From an uncultured Flavobacteriaceae bacterium (lineage in GTDB: Bacteria > Bacteroidota > Bacteroidia > Flavobacteriales > Flavobacteriaceae): DNA of 64,000 nt. The position numbers and the translations under genes are program-made. The stretch lies in the NCBI GenBank assembly GCA_913043275.1, contig CAJWLL010000009.1, positions 1-64,000 of the forward strand. The letters run 5' to 3'. Under the pieces are notes generated by a model. That model did not search any database. It saw only the letters and a list, made by a program, of their open reading frames with translations, and was not told the origin of the DNA. Position 1 is the first letter of the stretch. Every line of letters begins with the position of its first letter. Of this stretch, positions 1-9,600 are shown piece after piece.

Positions 1-162
1 CTGCTGTTTTCTTAGTTGCTGCTGTTTTCTTAGTTGCTGCTGTTTTCTTAGTTGCAACTGTTTTCTTAGTTGCAACTGTTTTCTTAATTGCTGCTGTTTT
101 CTTAGTTGCTGCTGTTTTCTTAGTTGCTGCTGTTTTCTTAGTTGCTGCTGTTTTCTTAGTAG
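1..162. repeat. Nine tandem copies of an 18-bp unit (ctgctgttttcttagttg), six identical
   Basis: Units at 1-18, 19-36, 37-54, 55-72, 73-90, 91-108, 109-126, 127-144, 145-162. Variants are 55-72 (caactg...), 73-90 (caactg...aattg) and 145-162 (...gtag). Coding in 6-aa steps on the minus strand. Confidence 0.95.
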
Positions 163-202
163 CCTTTTTTTTATTTGAAGTAGTGGTTTTTTTCTCAGCC
201 AT
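1..202 (-). CDS. N-terminal part (cut by the window edge) of a Lys/Ala/Thr-rich protein, MAEKKTTTSNKKKATKKT(AATKKT)n; possibly an N-terminal extension of ribosomal protein S1 (position after cmk) or a histone-H1-like protein
   Basis: Read directly on the minus strand from ATG at 202-200: atg gct gag aaa aaa acc act act tca aat aaa aaa aag gct act aag aaa aca gca gca act aag aaa aca... open to the window edge. Not in the ORF track. Identity is only inferred from the cmk-rpsA gene order common in Bacteroidetes. Confidence 0.7.
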   Translation of the reverse strand, partial: MAEKKTTTSNKKKATKKTAATKKTAATKKTAATKKTAAIKKTVATKKTVATKKTAATKKTAATKKTA

Positions 203-309
203 AGCTGTGATAAAATTTGTATTCTACCGTCCGGGGAACTTAATTGAAACAACAGAAGCTGTTAAACACATCTTTTACTCTCTTTTTCCCCTATCAATTT
301 AAGAGTGCG

Positions 310-340
310 CAAATTTAATAGGAATATACTTATTAACAAA
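310..340 (-). promoter_or_regulatory. Bacteroidetes-type promoter: TTTG-N19-TAAATTTG
   Basis: Minus strand: TTTG at 340-337, 19 nt, TAAATTTG at 317-310; matches the Bacteroidetes primary sigma consensus (TTTG, 19-21 nt, TANNTTTG). Confidence 0.6.
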
Positions 341-352
341 AATTTAAGGATT

Positions 353-1024
353 TTATTTGGAATCTATTTTTTCTAATAGGAGAGCAAAAACTTGGTCTTT
401 ACTGACATCTGAAGTATCTATTTCAAAAGCATCTTCTGCTTTTCGAAGAGGAGCAATCTTTCTATTGACATCACTCTGGTCACGATGAATAAGGTTATTC
501 AAAACTTTATCGAAATTGATTTTTTGACCCTCAGCTTTAAGCTCTTCGTGACGTCGAAGAGCCCTAATCTCAGGTCGAGCGATAAAAAAGAATTTGTAGT
601 CAGCATTAGGAAATACTACGGTTCCTATGTCTCTACCATCCATCACCAAACCATTTTCACTTGCCATATGACGCAGTTGGTTGAGTAAAAAAGCTCTAAC
701 AATAGTCAAATCAGCAATTGTACTAACATGATCTGACACATTTGGCAGCCTTATTTTTTTGGAGATATTTTCGCCATTTAAATATAATTCTCCTGTCTCA
801 AAACCGAATTTCAAGCTTATACTTTCCAGTACCTTACTGAGAGCATATTCATCGATTTCATCATTTTTAAAAAAACTTCGTTCTAACGCAAAAAGCGTAA
901 TACCCCGATATAAAGCACCGGAATCAACAAAAGGGATTTGATAGTGTTTGGAGAGCATTTTGGCCAATGTACTTTTTCCAGTAGAGGCGTATCCATCAAT
1001 GGCTATAACTGAGCGTGGATCCAA
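353..1024 (-). CDS. cmk: (d)CMP kinase
   Basis: P-loop IDGYASTGKSTLAK and MDGRDIGTVVFPNADYKFF motifs. Confidence 0.95.
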   Translation of the reverse strand: MDPRSVIAIDGYASTGKSTLAKMLSKHYQIPFVDSGALYRGITLFALERSFFKNDEIDEYALSKVLESISLKFGFETGELYLNGENISKKIRLPNVSDHVSTIADLTIVRAFLLNQLRHMASENGLVMDGRDIGTVVFPNADYKFFFIARPEIRALRRHEELKAEGQKINFDKVLNNLIHRDQSDVNRKIAPLRKAEDAFEIDTSDVSKDQVFALLLEKIDSK

Positions 1025-1034
1025 TGGGCTATTA

Positions 1035-3503
1035 TTAAAATGTTTTTGGATTTATAACTTTTTTAGAAAGTATGGAAATATCAAGTACATCCTTCATTTC
1101 CATGACATAATGAAATCTCAAACCTTTCAAATATTTTTGATTGATTTGGTCGATATCTTTTCTGTTGTCTTCGCACAGAATTATCTCTTTGATATTGGAT
1201 CGCTTAGCTGCAAGAATTTTCTCCTTAATTCCTCCCACGGGCAAAACCTTTCCCCTAAGGGTAATTTCTCCAGTCATTGCCAATTTACTTTTTACTCTTT
1301 TTTGAGTAAATAGTGAAACTAATGAAGTGAGCATTGTAATTCCAGCACTGGGACCATCCTTTGGAGTCGCTCCTTCCGGAACGTGAATATGAACATTGTA
1401 TTTATCAAAGGGAAAACTCTGAAGGCCTAAAAAAGATTTTTTGGATTTGATAAACTCCATAGCAATAGTGGCAGACTCTTTCATAACCTTACCTAAGTTT
1501 CCAGTGATAGAAAGTTGCCCCTTTCCTTCAGAAATTGCAGACTCAATAAAGAGTATGTCCCCTCCAACTGAGGTCCAAGCCAAGCCAGTGACAACTCCTG
1601 CAACATGGTTGTTTTCATAAATATCGCGGTGTACCTTTTTTGGGCCCAATATTTCAAACAAATCCTCAGAAATAGGATTATTTTTATACTCCTCCTCCAT
1701 GGCAATAGATTTAGCTGCATAACGAACCGCCTTCGCCACTTGTTTTTCAAGGCCTCTAACACCCGACTCGCGGGTATATCCTTCTACAATTTTATCCAAT
1801 ACAGCCTTGTTTAGGGTTAAGTGTTTTTTATGTAAGCCGTGTTCTTTAAGCTGTTTGGGAAGTAAGTGTTTTTTGGCAATACTAGACTTTTCGTCCAAGG
1901 TGTATCCTGAAAGATTAATCATTTCCATCCGGTCCTTTAAAGCAGGGTGTATGGGTGATAGACTATTTGCAGTGGCTACAAACATCACTTTCGATAAATC
2001 ATAACCCATCTCTAGGAAATTATCGTAAAAGGCTTTGTTTTGCTCGGGGTCAAGTACTTCGAGTAAAGCTGCTGCCGGGTCACCTTGAAAACCATTACTA
2101 ACCTTATCAATTTCATCCAAAATAAATACAGGATTTGATGTGCCAGCCCTTTTTACACTTTGTATAATACGTCCTGGCAAAGCACCAATATAGGTCTTTC
2201 GGTGTCCTCTTATTTCAGCTTCATCTCGCATTCCCCCTAATGAAATTCTAACACAGGATCGCCCCAAAGCTTCTGCTATAGATTTACCCAATGAAGTTTT
2301 CCCAACTCCAGGTGGACCAAACAAGCACAAAATGGGGGACTTCATATCATTTCGAAGTTTTAAAACTGCTAAATACTCAATGATACGCTTTTTTACATCC
2401 TCTAGCCCGAAATGATCACGGTCGAGTATTTTTTGGGCTTTTTTTAAATCAAATTTATCATCTGAAAATTCATTCCATGGAAGCTCGAGAAAAAGATCTA
2501 AATAATTCATTTGAACAGAATACTCAGCCACCTGTGGATTCATACGCTGTAATTTGGACAATTCTTTATCAAATTGAACTCCAACAACTTTATCCCATTT
2601 TTTTTTCTTGGAACGTATCCGCATTTCTTCTACTTCTTGTTCAAAAGAAACGACTCCCAATTCCTCCTGGATGGTTTTCATTTGTTGGTTGAGATAATAC
2701 TCTCTTTGTTGCTGGTCCAAGTCAGTCCTCACCTTGGATTGAATATCATTTTTTAATTCTAATTTTTGATATTCAACATTCATCAATTTCAAACATTCAA
2801 TAGCACTCTCTTGAAGATCAATTATTGACAGAACCCTTTGTTTTTCTCTTACAGGAAGGTTCATATTGGAGGAAACAAAATTGATCAAGAATGCATGGCT
2901 TTGTATGTTTTTGATTGCAAAAGACGCTTCTGAAGGGATGTTCGGATTTTCGTGAATGATCTTCAGGGCCATCTCTTTTATAGAGTCAATAATGGCCTTG
3001 AACTCAGAGTTATCTTTCTGAGGAAAGGTTTCTTCTACAGATATAATAGAGGCTTTTAAATAGGGCTCTTCTTTGGTAATACTTTGAATCTGAAATCTTC
3101 TTTTCCCTTGAATTATAACTGTAGTATTACCATCCGGCATTTTAAGAACCCTGAGGATTTGTGCGACGGTTCCAAGTGAATATAAATCAGGCGGTGACGG
3201 ATTTTCAATATTCTGATCCTTTTGAGCCACTACTCCAATAATTTTATCTGATTTGTTCGCATCCTTAATCAATTGAATGGATTTATCTCTTCCAGCTGTA
3301 ATTGGAATAACCACCCCAGGAAAAAGTACTGTATTTCTTAAAGGTAGTATTGCTACTTCTTTAGGTAATTCCTCATTTCTCAACGCCTCCTCATCTTCAG
3401 TGGTAAGCAATGGAATTAGTTCTGCTTCTCCTTCAATGTCTTGAAGTGTCAAATTGTCAAATGATGTAAAACTAGGTTTGGCCATATGTAGATTTTCAGT
3501 CAA
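1035..3503 (-). CDS. lon: ATP-dependent protease Lon
   Basis: Walker A GPPGVGKTS, LON N-terminal domain, catalytic Ser in PKDGPSAGITM. Start may be the internal MAKPSF. Confidence 0.98.
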   Translation of the reverse strand: MTENLHMAKPSFTSFDNLTLQDIEGEAELIPLLTTEDEEALRNEELPKEVAILPLRNTVLFPGVVIPITAGRDKSIQLIKDANKSDKIIGVVAQKDQNIENPSPPDLYSLGTVAQILRVLKMPDGNTTVIIQGKRRFQIQSITKEEPYLKASIISVEETFPQKDNSEFKAIIDSIKEMALKIIHENPNIPSEASFAIKNIQSHAFLINFVSSNMNLPVREKQRVLSIIDLQESAIECLKLMNVEYQKLELKNDIQSKVRTDLDQQQREYYLNQQMKTIQEELGVVSFEQEVEEMRIRSKKKKWDKVVGVQFDKELSKLQRMNPQVAEYSVQMNYLDLFLELPWNEFSDDKFDLKKAQKILDRDHFGLEDVKKRIIEYLAVLKLRNDMKSPILCLFGPPGVGKTSLGKSIAEALGRSCVRISLGGMRDEAEIRGHRKTYIGALPGRIIQSVKRAGTSNPVFILDEIDKVSNGFQGDPAAALLEVLDPEQNKAFYDNFLEMGYDLSKVMFVATANSLSPIHPALKDRMEMINLSGYTLDEKSSIAKKHLLPKQLKEHGLHKKHLTLNKAVLDKIVEGYTRESGVRGLEKQVAKAVRYAAKSIAMEEEYKNNPISEDLFEILGPKKVHRDIYENNHVAGVVTGLAWTSVGGDILFIESAISEGKGQLSITGNLGKVMKESATIAMEFIKSKKSFLGLQSFPFDKYNVHIHVPEGATPKDGPSAGITMLTSLVSLFTQKRVKSKLAMTGEITLRGKVLPVGGIKEKILAAKRSNIKEIILCEDNRKDIDQINQKYLKGLRFHYVMEMKDVLDISILSKKVINPKTF

Positions 3504-3615
3504 ATTGTCATAAAATGTGATCTGTATACCTTCTCATTTCACAAAAATACTATAAATGACCTTTTAAATTAAATAAGTCCAATTGTTATGCCAACCAAGT
3601 AATTTGGATATATTT

Positions 3616-4962
3616 TCATTCACGATTATTTGGAATACGAGTTAAAAGTAAAGCCCCGGAGATAAAAAGAAAGACAAATAAAAGAATCGCGTTACGCATA
3701 CTTCCTGTAATCTGGTCAATGGTTCCAAACATCGCCATGCCAAAGATAATTCCTACCTTTTCTGTAACGTCATAAAAACTAAAAAAAGAGGTCGTATCCT
3801 TAGTTTCAGGAATTAATTTTGAATAAGTAGATCTAGACAAAGCTTGAATTCCTCCCATTACCATACCTACTCCGCCTGCCGCAATATAAAACTCTAAAGG
3901 AGTTCTTATAAAAAAAGCAAATATGCACAGTATTGCCCATATAAAATTGACAACCACTAGAGTAGAAATATTACCAAACCTTTTGGAAGCGGTTGCTGTA
4001 GCATATGCTCCAAAAATACCAACTATCTGAATCAACATTATACTTACGATTAGACCAATTGTTTTTTGTTCACCGGTTGCCCAAATGATTTCTTCCTCCC
4101 CAAAATAGGTAGCAATCAAAATAACGGTTTGTAAGGCAGTACTGTAAACAAAAAAAGCGGGCAAGAATTTTTTAAGAATCGGAAGCTCGTCTAATTGATT
4201 CCATACTTTTTTAAGTTCTAAAAAACCATTCCAAAGAACATCTTTGGTAACCTTACCTTCAGTATTTCCCTTAGGTAAGTTGTAAAATGCATATTGGCTG
4301 AATAAAGCCCACCAAATACCTACAGTGATAAAAGAGTATTTCATCGCCATAAGAGATGATTCTTCGGGTGTCCCTGAAATACCATACCATTCTGGTTTCA
4401 ATACCATTGAAAGGTTAAAGATCAACAATAATATACTGCCCAAATAGCCCATAGAAAATCCACGAGCACTAGCAAAATCAAACTGTTCCTTGTAGGCAAT
4501 ATCTGGCAAATAAGAGTTGTAAAAAACCAAACTCGACCAATACCCAATCAATGCGAGAAAATAATACATCATGCCAATATAGATGTTGTCCAATTCAAAA
4601 AAATAAAGTCCCATACAAGAAATAGAACCCATATAGACAAAGATTTTCATAAACCGTTTCTTATTTCCAATATAATCTGCTATACCCGAAAGAAAAGGAG
4701 AATTGAATGCTACAAAAACAAAGGCAATTGCAGTAATAAAACTGACTAAAGCTGTATTTTTGAAATTGTATCCAAAAAACTCAATGGTAATGACGTCTTC
4801 CGATATGGTGCTATAGTAAATAGGAAAAAGGGTAGAAGTGATAACCAGAGGGTATACTGAATTGGCCCAGTCGTAGGAAGCCCAGGAATTTATTAATTTT
4901 GGATTCCCTTTTTTCAATAGTTTTTTTCTATTCATTGCTTCCTTAATATGAAACTGGCACAA
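3616..4962 (-). CDS. MFS transporter, UMF1/Atg22-like family
   Basis: SWASYDWANSVYPLVI N-terminus and multiple TM segments typical of the UMF1 family. Confidence 0.85.
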   Translation of the reverse strand: MCQFHIKEAMNRKKLLKKGNPKLINSWASYDWANSVYPLVITSTLFPIYYSTISEDVITIEFFGYNFKNTALVSFITAIAFVFVAFNSPFLSGIADYIGNKKRFMKIFVYMGSISCMGLYFFELDNIYIGMMYYFLALIGYWSSLVFYNSYLPDIAYKEQFDFASARGFSMGYLGSILLLIFNLSMVLKPEWYGISGTPEESSLMAMKYSFITVGIWWALFSQYAFYNLPKGNTEGKVTKDVLWNGFLELKKVWNQLDELPILKKFLPAFFVYSTALQTVILIATYFGEEEIIWATGEQKTIGLIVSIMLIQIVGIFGAYATATASKRFGNISTLVVVNFIWAILCIFAFFIRTPLEFYIAAGGVGMVMGGIQALSRSTYSKLIPETKDTTSFFSFYDVTEKVGIIFGMAMFGTIDQITGSMRNAILLFVFLFISGALLLTRIPNNRE

Positions 4963-5047
4963 TTTATGAATTCATTTGTTTTGAACTCAATTAATATTTT
5001 AATTTTTAAAATCAATTAACTTTAGAAATAAAAAACACCACAATCAA

Positions 5048-5533
5048 ATGATGAAAAAGCGATTTATATTTTTGATTACGCCAATTTTATTAAGCTATAG
5101 TGGGGTATCACAACAAAAAAAATCCAAAGAAAATAAAAGCTATGAGGTTGTGAAAACCGATCAAGAATGGAAGGAAGAGCTTCCAAAAATGTCTTACATG
5201 GTTTTGAGAAAAGCAGCTACAGAATACCCTTTTACTGGAAAATACAACAACTACAAAGCAAAAGGAACTTATACTTGTGCCGGTTGCAATACACCTCTTT
5301 ATGAATCAGACAACAAGTATGATTCCAAGTGTGGATGGCCATCATTTGATCGCGCTGTTGAGTCTAATATTGAGTATGATTTAGACTATAAACTGGGATA
5401 CGCTAGAATAGAACTCAAATGCAATAAATGTGGTGGACATTTGGGACATGTATTCAACGACGGTCCAAAAAAAACTACTGGAAAAAGACATTGTATCAAC
5501 TCTGCGGCCCTTAACTTCATACCCAATGAATGA
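5048..5533 (+). CDS. msrB: Peptide-methionine (R)-S-oxide reductase with predicted signal peptide
   Basis: Hydrophobic N-terminus MMKKRFIFLITPILLSYSG; CAGC and CNKC zinc motifs; GWPSFD; RHCINSAAL catalytic Cys region. Confidence 0.93.
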   Translation: MMKKRFIFLITPILLSYSGVSQQKKSKENKSYEVVKTDQEWKEELPKMSYMVLRKAATEYPFTGKYNNYKAKGTYTCAGCNTPLYESDNKYDSKCGWPSFDRAVESNIEYDLDYKLGYARIELKCNKCGGHLGHVFNDGPKKTTGKRHCINSAALNFIPNE

Positions 5534-5940
5534 ATAAAAAAAGTAAATACCCATTCGAAAAATCAGAAAATACTTGGAAAGATGAGCTCAGTCCTAAAGA
5601 GTATAAAGTTCTCAGAGATAAAGGAACAGAGTCACCCTTTACAGGAATATTTAACGATCATTATGAAAAGGGAACATACCTTTGTAAGGGTTGTGGAACT
5701 GCTCTTTTCCATAGCAAAAGTAAATTTGACAGCCATTGTGGGTGGCCGAGTTATGACCAATCAATCGAAGGAACTTTGGAGATGATCCCAGACCATTCAG
5801 GAGGAATGATTAGAACTGAAATTGTCTGTGCCAATTGTGGGGGGCATCAAGGTCATCTATTTAATGACGGTCCTACCAAAACTGGTTTACGTTATTGTGT
5901 GAATTCTGCCAGCATTAACTTTATTAAAAAGCCAGATTAA
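5530..5940 (+). CDS. msrB: Peptide-methionine (R)-S-oxide reductase, cytoplasmic paralog
   Basis: CKGC/CANC zinc motifs, GWPSYD, RYCVNSASINF; ATGA overlap with the upstream msrB. Confidence 0.93.
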   Translation: MNKKSKYPFEKSENTWKDELSPKEYKVLRDKGTESPFTGIFNDHYEKGTYLCKGCGTALFHSKSKFDSHCGWPSYDQSIEGTLEMIPDHSGGMIRTEIVCANCGGHQGHLFNDGPTKTGLRYCVNSASINFIKKPD

Positions 5941-6002
5941 ACAATAGGCCAGAAATAACTACAGTTTCTTAAATTTGTGTTGAATTTAAAACTTGAATCC
6001 CA

Positions 6003-7391
6003 ATGAATGAATATGATGTAATTGTAATTGGAAGTGGGCCTGGAGGCTATGTAAGTGCTATTAGAGCATCACAATTAGGACTTAAAACTGCTTTAGTAGA
6101 AAAAGAAAGTCTAGGAGGGGTTTGTCTTAATTGGGGATGTATTCCTACCAAAGCACTACTGAAATCTGCCCAAGTTTTCAATTATTTAAAACATGCTGAA
6201 GATTATGGATTGAAGGTCAAAGAGTATGACAAAGATTTTGATTCTGTGGTAAATAGAAGTAGAAATGTAGCTGCCGGTATGAGTAAGGGTGTACAATTTT
6301 TAATGAAAAAAAATAAAATCGATGTAATCGAAGGTCACGGGAAAGTATTGGCTGGAAAAAAAATTAGTGTCACCCAAGGAAAAAAGATAAAAGAATACAA
6401 GGCCAAACACATCATTATTGCAACTGGATCTAGATCGAGAGCAATCCCCAGCCTGCCACAAGATGGTCAAAAGATAATTGGTTATCGTCAGGCAATGACC
6501 ATTAGAAAACAACCCGAAAAACTCATCGTAGTAGGGTCAGGTGCAATAGGAATAGAATTTGCCTACTTCTACAATGCCATGGGCACAAAAGTTACCATTG
6601 TAGAATATTTGGATCGTATAGTTCCATTAGAAGATGAAGAGATTTCCAAAGAATTGGAAAAAAGCTTCAAAAAGATTGGCATTAAGATAATAACCAGTGC
6701 AGAATTAACTGGAGTAGATACTTCAGTTAAAGGTGTAAAAGCTAGCGTTAGGACTTCCAAAGGAGAAGAAATCCTGGATGCTGATATAGTTCTTTCTGCT
6801 GTAGGTATTAAATCAAACATTGAAAATCTCGGACTTGAAGATCTTGGCATTGCTGTGGACGATGATAAAATATTGGTAAATGATTTTTACCAAACAAATC
6901 TTCCAGGATATTACGCCATTGGAGATGTAACTTCTGGACAAGCACTAGCCCATGTCGCCTCTGCCGAAGGCATTCTATGTGTAGAAAAGATTGCAGGGCA
7001 TCAGGTTGAGCCTCTCGACTATGGAAACATTCCGGGATGTACCTATTGCTCCCCTGAAGTTGCCTCTGTAGGATTAACTGAAGCTAAAGCTAAAGAAAAG
7101 GGCTACCAAATCAAAGTGGGTAAATTCCCTTTCTCTGCCTCAGGAAAAGCACAAGCTGGTGGAAACTCAGAAGGATTTGTCAAAGTAATATTTGATGCCA
7201 AATATGGAGAATGGCTAGGATGTCATATGATTGGTGTTGGAGTTACAGATATGATAGCTGAAGCCGTTTTGGGTAGAAAGCTTGAAACAACAGGACACGA
7301 AGTTCTAAAAACGATTCATCCACACCCCACCATGAGTGAAGCTTTAATGGAAGCAGTTGCTGATGCCTACGATGAGGTCATTCACCTCTAA
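6003..7391 (+). CDS. lpdA: Dihydrolipoyl dehydrogenase
   Basis: GGVCLNWGCIPTKALL redox-active disulfide motif, FAD/NAD domains, HPHPTMSEALMEA C-terminus. Confidence 0.97.
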   Translation: MNEYDVIVIGSGPGGYVSAIRASQLGLKTALVEKESLGGVCLNWGCIPTKALLKSAQVFNYLKHAEDYGLKVKEYDKDFDSVVNRSRNVAAGMSKGVQFLMKKNKIDVIEGHGKVLAGKKISVTQGKKIKEYKAKHIIIATGSRSRAIPSLPQDGQKIIGYRQAMTIRKQPEKLIVVGSGAIGIEFAYFYNAMGTKVTIVEYLDRIVPLEDEEISKELEKSFKKIGIKIITSAELTGVDTSVKGVKASVRTSKGEEILDADIVLSAVGIKSNIENLGLEDLGIAVDDDKILVNDFYQTNLPGYYAIGDVTSGQALAHVASAEGILCVEKIAGHQVEPLDYGNIPGCTYCSPEVASVGLTEAKAKEKGYQIKVGKFPFSASGKAQAGGNSEGFVKVIFDAKYGEWLGCHMIGVGVTDMIAEAVLGRKLETTGHEVLKTIHPHPTMSEALMEAVADAYDEVIHL

Positions 7392-7807
7392 GATTTTAGA
7401 AAAGATTCAACACCCAATCGGTAACTGTCCAATCCAAATCCAACTATAATTCCCTTGGCTACAGGAGTTATATAAGATTTATGTCTGAAGTTTTCTCTCG
7501 AAAAAGTATTGGATATGTGAATCTCTATGACAGGAGTGTCAATTGATTTGATAGCATCTCCAATTCCTACAGAAGTATGAGTGTAAGCAGCTGCATTGAG
7601 TAAAATTCCATCACATGAAAAACCCTCCTTCTGGATTCGATCTATAAGTTCACCTTCAATGTTCGACTGAAAATAGTCAAATTCGATCTGAGAAAATTCT
7701 GATTCCAAGTCTTTAAAGTACTGTTCAAAGGTTTTATTACCGTATATACCCGGCTCACGAGTTCCCAGAAGATTAAGATTCGGACCATTAATTATGACTA
7801 TTTTCAT
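7388..7807 (-). CDS. aroQ: 3-dehydroquinate dehydratase, type II
   Basis: INGPNLNLLGTREPGIYG; DGILLNAAAYTHTSVGI; EIHISN. Confidence 0.96.
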   Translation of the reverse strand: MKIVIINGPNLNLLGTREPGIYGNKTFEQYFKDLESEFSQIEFDYFQSNIEGELIDRIQKEGFSCDGILLNAAAYTHTSVGIGDAIKSIDTPVIEIHISNTFSRENFRHKSYITPVAKGIIVGFGLDSYRLGVESFLKS

Positions 7808-7963
7808 TTTTTTGTTTTGTCAAAATTAACCATATTTTAAATTTAAGAAACCTAAATCTTATTATTATGTATGGTAAATAAAAAGTTTGGAGATAATTCC
7901 AAATCATCAAACAAATTCAATAAATCTAGTTAAGATTTATAAAACTCTTAACTTTATAGAACT

Positions 7964-8863
7964 TTGAATTGGAAAACTCTCATCATTGATTACGAATACT
8001 ACCTTCGGATTGAGCGAGGCATGACAGATAACACAGTGAAAAATTACAGTGCAGACATTGGATCATTTGCCCAGTTCATATCATCTAATAAGATACAGGA
8101 AGTACCCAAAAATTGTTCCAAGGAGACTGTACAACAATTCATTTATGAGCAATCAAAATCCGTTAGCAATAACAGTCAAGCCAGAAGAATTTCTGCTATA
8201 AAGAGTTTTTTTAATTTTCTGATTTTTGAAAAATTACGGACAAATTCCCCTGCTGATTTGATTGAAGGACCAAAATTGGGAAGAAAACTTCCGGTTACAC
8301 TCAATTTAATGGAAATTGAAAAGATTCTTCTTGGAATTGATTTGAGTCTTATGAATGGCGAAAGAAACAGGGCTATCATAGAAACTCTATATGGAAGTGG
8401 CTTAAGGGTTACTGAATTAGTTAATTTGACTTTGTCTAATGTTTTTTTTAAAGAGAATCTAATAAGGGTGACTGGAAAGGGAGATAAACAAAGACTGGTT
8501 CCTCTAGGTAGTTACTCTAAAAAATTCATCCAAATATATATAGAGAAAGTAAGAAGCTTAAAAAAAATAAGAGTAGAAGACAATGATGTTTTATTTCTTA
8601 ACAGAAATGGAAAAAAATTGACCCGTGCCATGATTTTTATCATCGTCAAGGATTCTGCAGTAAAAGCAGGAATCAAAAAAAACATAAGCCCTCATTCATT
8701 TCGCCACTCTTTTGCAACCCATCTTTTGGAAAATGGCGCAGACCTTAGAACCATACAATTATTGATGGGGCATGAAAGTATAACTACAACAGAAATTTAC
8801 ACCCACTTGGACAATCAACATCTAAAAAAAGTGATGGAGAAATTTCATCCAAGAAATCAATAA
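7964..8863 (+). CDS. xerD: Tyrosine recombinase XerC/XerD
   Basis: GSGLRVTEL, HSFRHSFATHLLENGADLRTIQLLMGHESITTTEIYTH; TTG start. Confidence 0.92.
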   Translation: MNWKTLIIDYEYYLRIERGMTDNTVKNYSADIGSFAQFISSNKIQEVPKNCSKETVQQFIYEQSKSVSNNSQARRISAIKSFFNFLIFEKLRTNSPADLIEGPKLGRKLPVTLNLMEIEKILLGIDLSLMNGERNRAIIETLYGSGLRVTELVNLTLSNVFFKENLIRVTGKGDKQRLVPLGSYSKKFIQIYIEKVRSLKKIRVEDNDVLFLNRNGKKLTRAMIFIIVKDSAVKAGIKKNISPHSFRHSFATHLLENGADLRTIQLLMGHESITTTEIYTHLDNQHLKKVMEKFHPRNQ

Positions 8864-8872
8864 GTCGACTTA

Positions 8873-9577
8873 TTAGTCATTAACAACTAATCTAAAGCCC
8901 TCTCCATGAATGTTTACAATTTCAACCCTACTGTCAAGTTTAAGATATTTTCTAAGTTTTGCAATGTAAACATCCATACTCCTTGAAGTAAAGTAATTGT
9001 CATCCCTCCAAATCTTAATCAGTGCAGTTTCTCGCAGTAGTATGTCATTGATCTTTAATACCAAGAGTCTTAACAATTGATTTTCTTTGGGAGAAAGATT
9101 GATGGGCTCCTTCTCTCCATATGATAGAAAACGAAGTTTTGAATTGAATTTAAACATTCCAATCTCAAATTCATAAGCCTCTGATTCAGGTACATTTATA
9201 TACGTATTCCTATTTAAAGTAGCCTTTATTTTGGCAAGAAGAACATCTGAGTCAAAAGGTTTGGTAAGGTAGTCGTCTGCTCCAATTTTAAAACCTTTCA
9301 AAACATCCTCCTTAAGTGTTTTTGCTGAAAGAAAAAACAAAGGGATCTTTTCATTTTTTTCCCTAATCTCCTTCCCTAAAGTAAAGCCATCTTTAAAAGG
9401 CATCATGACATCAAGTATACAAAGGTCAAAATTTTCTTTTTCAAACTTTTCCATTCCTTCTATTCCATTTTTTGCCAAAATGACAAAATAATCATTGAGA
9501 ATCAAATAGTCTTTAAGAATCTTTCCAAAATTGTAATCATCTTCAACAATTAAAATTTTCTTTTGTTCTACTTTCAT
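8873..9577 (-). CDS. OmpR-family response regulator (RprY-like)
   Basis: Receiver domain VEDDYNFGKIL...LDVMMP plus winged-helix C-terminus. Confidence 0.93.
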   Translation of the reverse strand: MKVEQKKILIVEDDYNFGKILKDYLILNDYFVILAKNGIEGMEKFEKENFDLCILDVMMPFKDGFTLGKEIREKNEKIPLFFLSAKTLKEDVLKGFKIGADDYLTKPFDSDVLLAKIKATLNRNTYINVPESEAYEFEIGMFKFNSKLRFLSYGEKEPINLSPKENQLLRLLVLKINDILLRETALIKIWRDDNYFTSRSMDVYIAKLRKYLKLDSRVEIVNIHGEGFRLVVND

Positions 9578-9600
9578 AGCATAAATATTTTTAAATCATA

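Noticed and set aside
1-162. Short regular repeats resembling a CRISPR-like array
   Set aside because: Units are contiguous 18-mers without spacers and translate in frame as AATKKT; it is a coding tandem repeat.
485-1313. Plus-strand ORFs 485-688, 759-941, 948-1313
   Set aside because: Antisense to cmk/lon, low-complexity or unrecognisable translation; shadow ORFs of real minus-strand genes.
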